This document shows positions 22,314 to 22,407 of a stretch of 22,407 nucleotides of DNA, piece by piece. Location: the NCBI GenBank assembly GCA_964519955.1, contig CAZFLM010000092.1, forward strand, positions 1 through 22,407, in the 5' to 3' direction. The translations under genes were made by a program, and so were the position numbers. Under the pieces are notes generated by a model, which saw nothing but the letters and a program-made list of their open reading frames with translations, made no database searches and was not told where the DNA came from. This DNA is from CAZFLM01 sp964519955 (GTDB taxonomy: Bacteria > Armatimonadota > Chthonomonadetes > Chthonomonadales > CAJBBX01). Within the stretch, counting starts at the first letter, position 1; every line of letters begins with the position of its first letter.

Positions 22314-22407
22314 GCCGGACGGGCAGGGACGCCCATCCCACCAGGGCTCGGCGCCGGACGGGCAGGGACGCCCATCCCACCAGGGCTCGGCGCCGGACGG
22401 GCAGGGA
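22314..22407. repeat. 39-bp tandem repeat, right edge
   Basis: Units begin at 22314, 22353 and 22392; the last is cut by the window end. The sequence and orientation are the same as at 20-90, with a G/C difference at the unit boundary (CTCGGC rather than CTCGGT). Confidence 0.92.

Noticed and set aside
22314..22407. CRISPR array at the window edge
   Set aside because: The 39-bp units are head to tail without spacers.
1..22407. tRNA, rRNA, transposase or integrase genes
   Set aside because: None could be found by eye on either strand; the repeats here are non-coding and carry no transposase.

Overview
The window is GC-rich bacterial DNA that looks like one scaffold of a diderm bacterium, perhaps from a metagenome. 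It has an internal run of exactly 100 Ns and the same 39-bp tandem repeat at both ends. A secretin, a lipoprotein signal, a PEP-CTERM sorting tail, a GH172/DUF2961 protein, a DUF3160 protein and several families of hairpin-rich intergenic repeats fit Armatimonadota or a similar environmental phylum. This is an inference: no rRNA or phylogenetic marker is present.

Positions 1-11120 hold a plus-strand type IV pilus / type II secretion-like locus. It runs PilC/GspF platform protein, a major-type prepilin with its own strong promoter and double-hairpin terminator, a PEP-CTERM secreted protein, a PilX-like protein, two further prepilins (PilV-like, PilW-like), a PilM-PilN fusion, PilO, the PilQ/GspD secretin, and a PilP/GspC-like inner-membrane protein. 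Most of the genes from the PilX-like protein onward are tightly spaced or overlapping, so they are probably co-transcribed. The assembly and retraction ATPases and the prepilin peptidase are not in the window and may lie upstream. Hairpins at 11123-11226 close the locus.

Positions 11272-15245 hold a carbohydrate module. A minus-strand Gfo/Idh/MocA oxidoreductase diverges from a plus-strand xylose-isomerase-like TIM-barrel protein, and a GH172 (DUF2961) glycosidase follows. A G-run tract and a hairpin element separate the last two. The set suggests hydrolysis of an unusual glycan followed by oxidation or isomerisation of the sugar, but the substrate cannot be read from the sequence.

Positions 15246-15907 are non-coding and hold about 124-bp units, each with four hairpins, broken by the assembly gap.

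Positions 15908-20749 hold a minus-strand cluster. In transcription order it encodes a Panacea/SocA-like protein, an unknown protein of about 125 residues, a secreted FG-GAP-like protein that appears to start at CTG, a DUF3160 lipoprotein and a CapA-like metallophosphatase. The first two could be an antitoxin-toxin pair. The last three look like envelope proteins.

Positions 20935-22407 hold a PHP-domain phosphoesterase and then a compact transcription unit with promoter, Shine-Dalgarno, a 67-residue small ORF and a terminator. The 39-bp repeats resume at the window edge.
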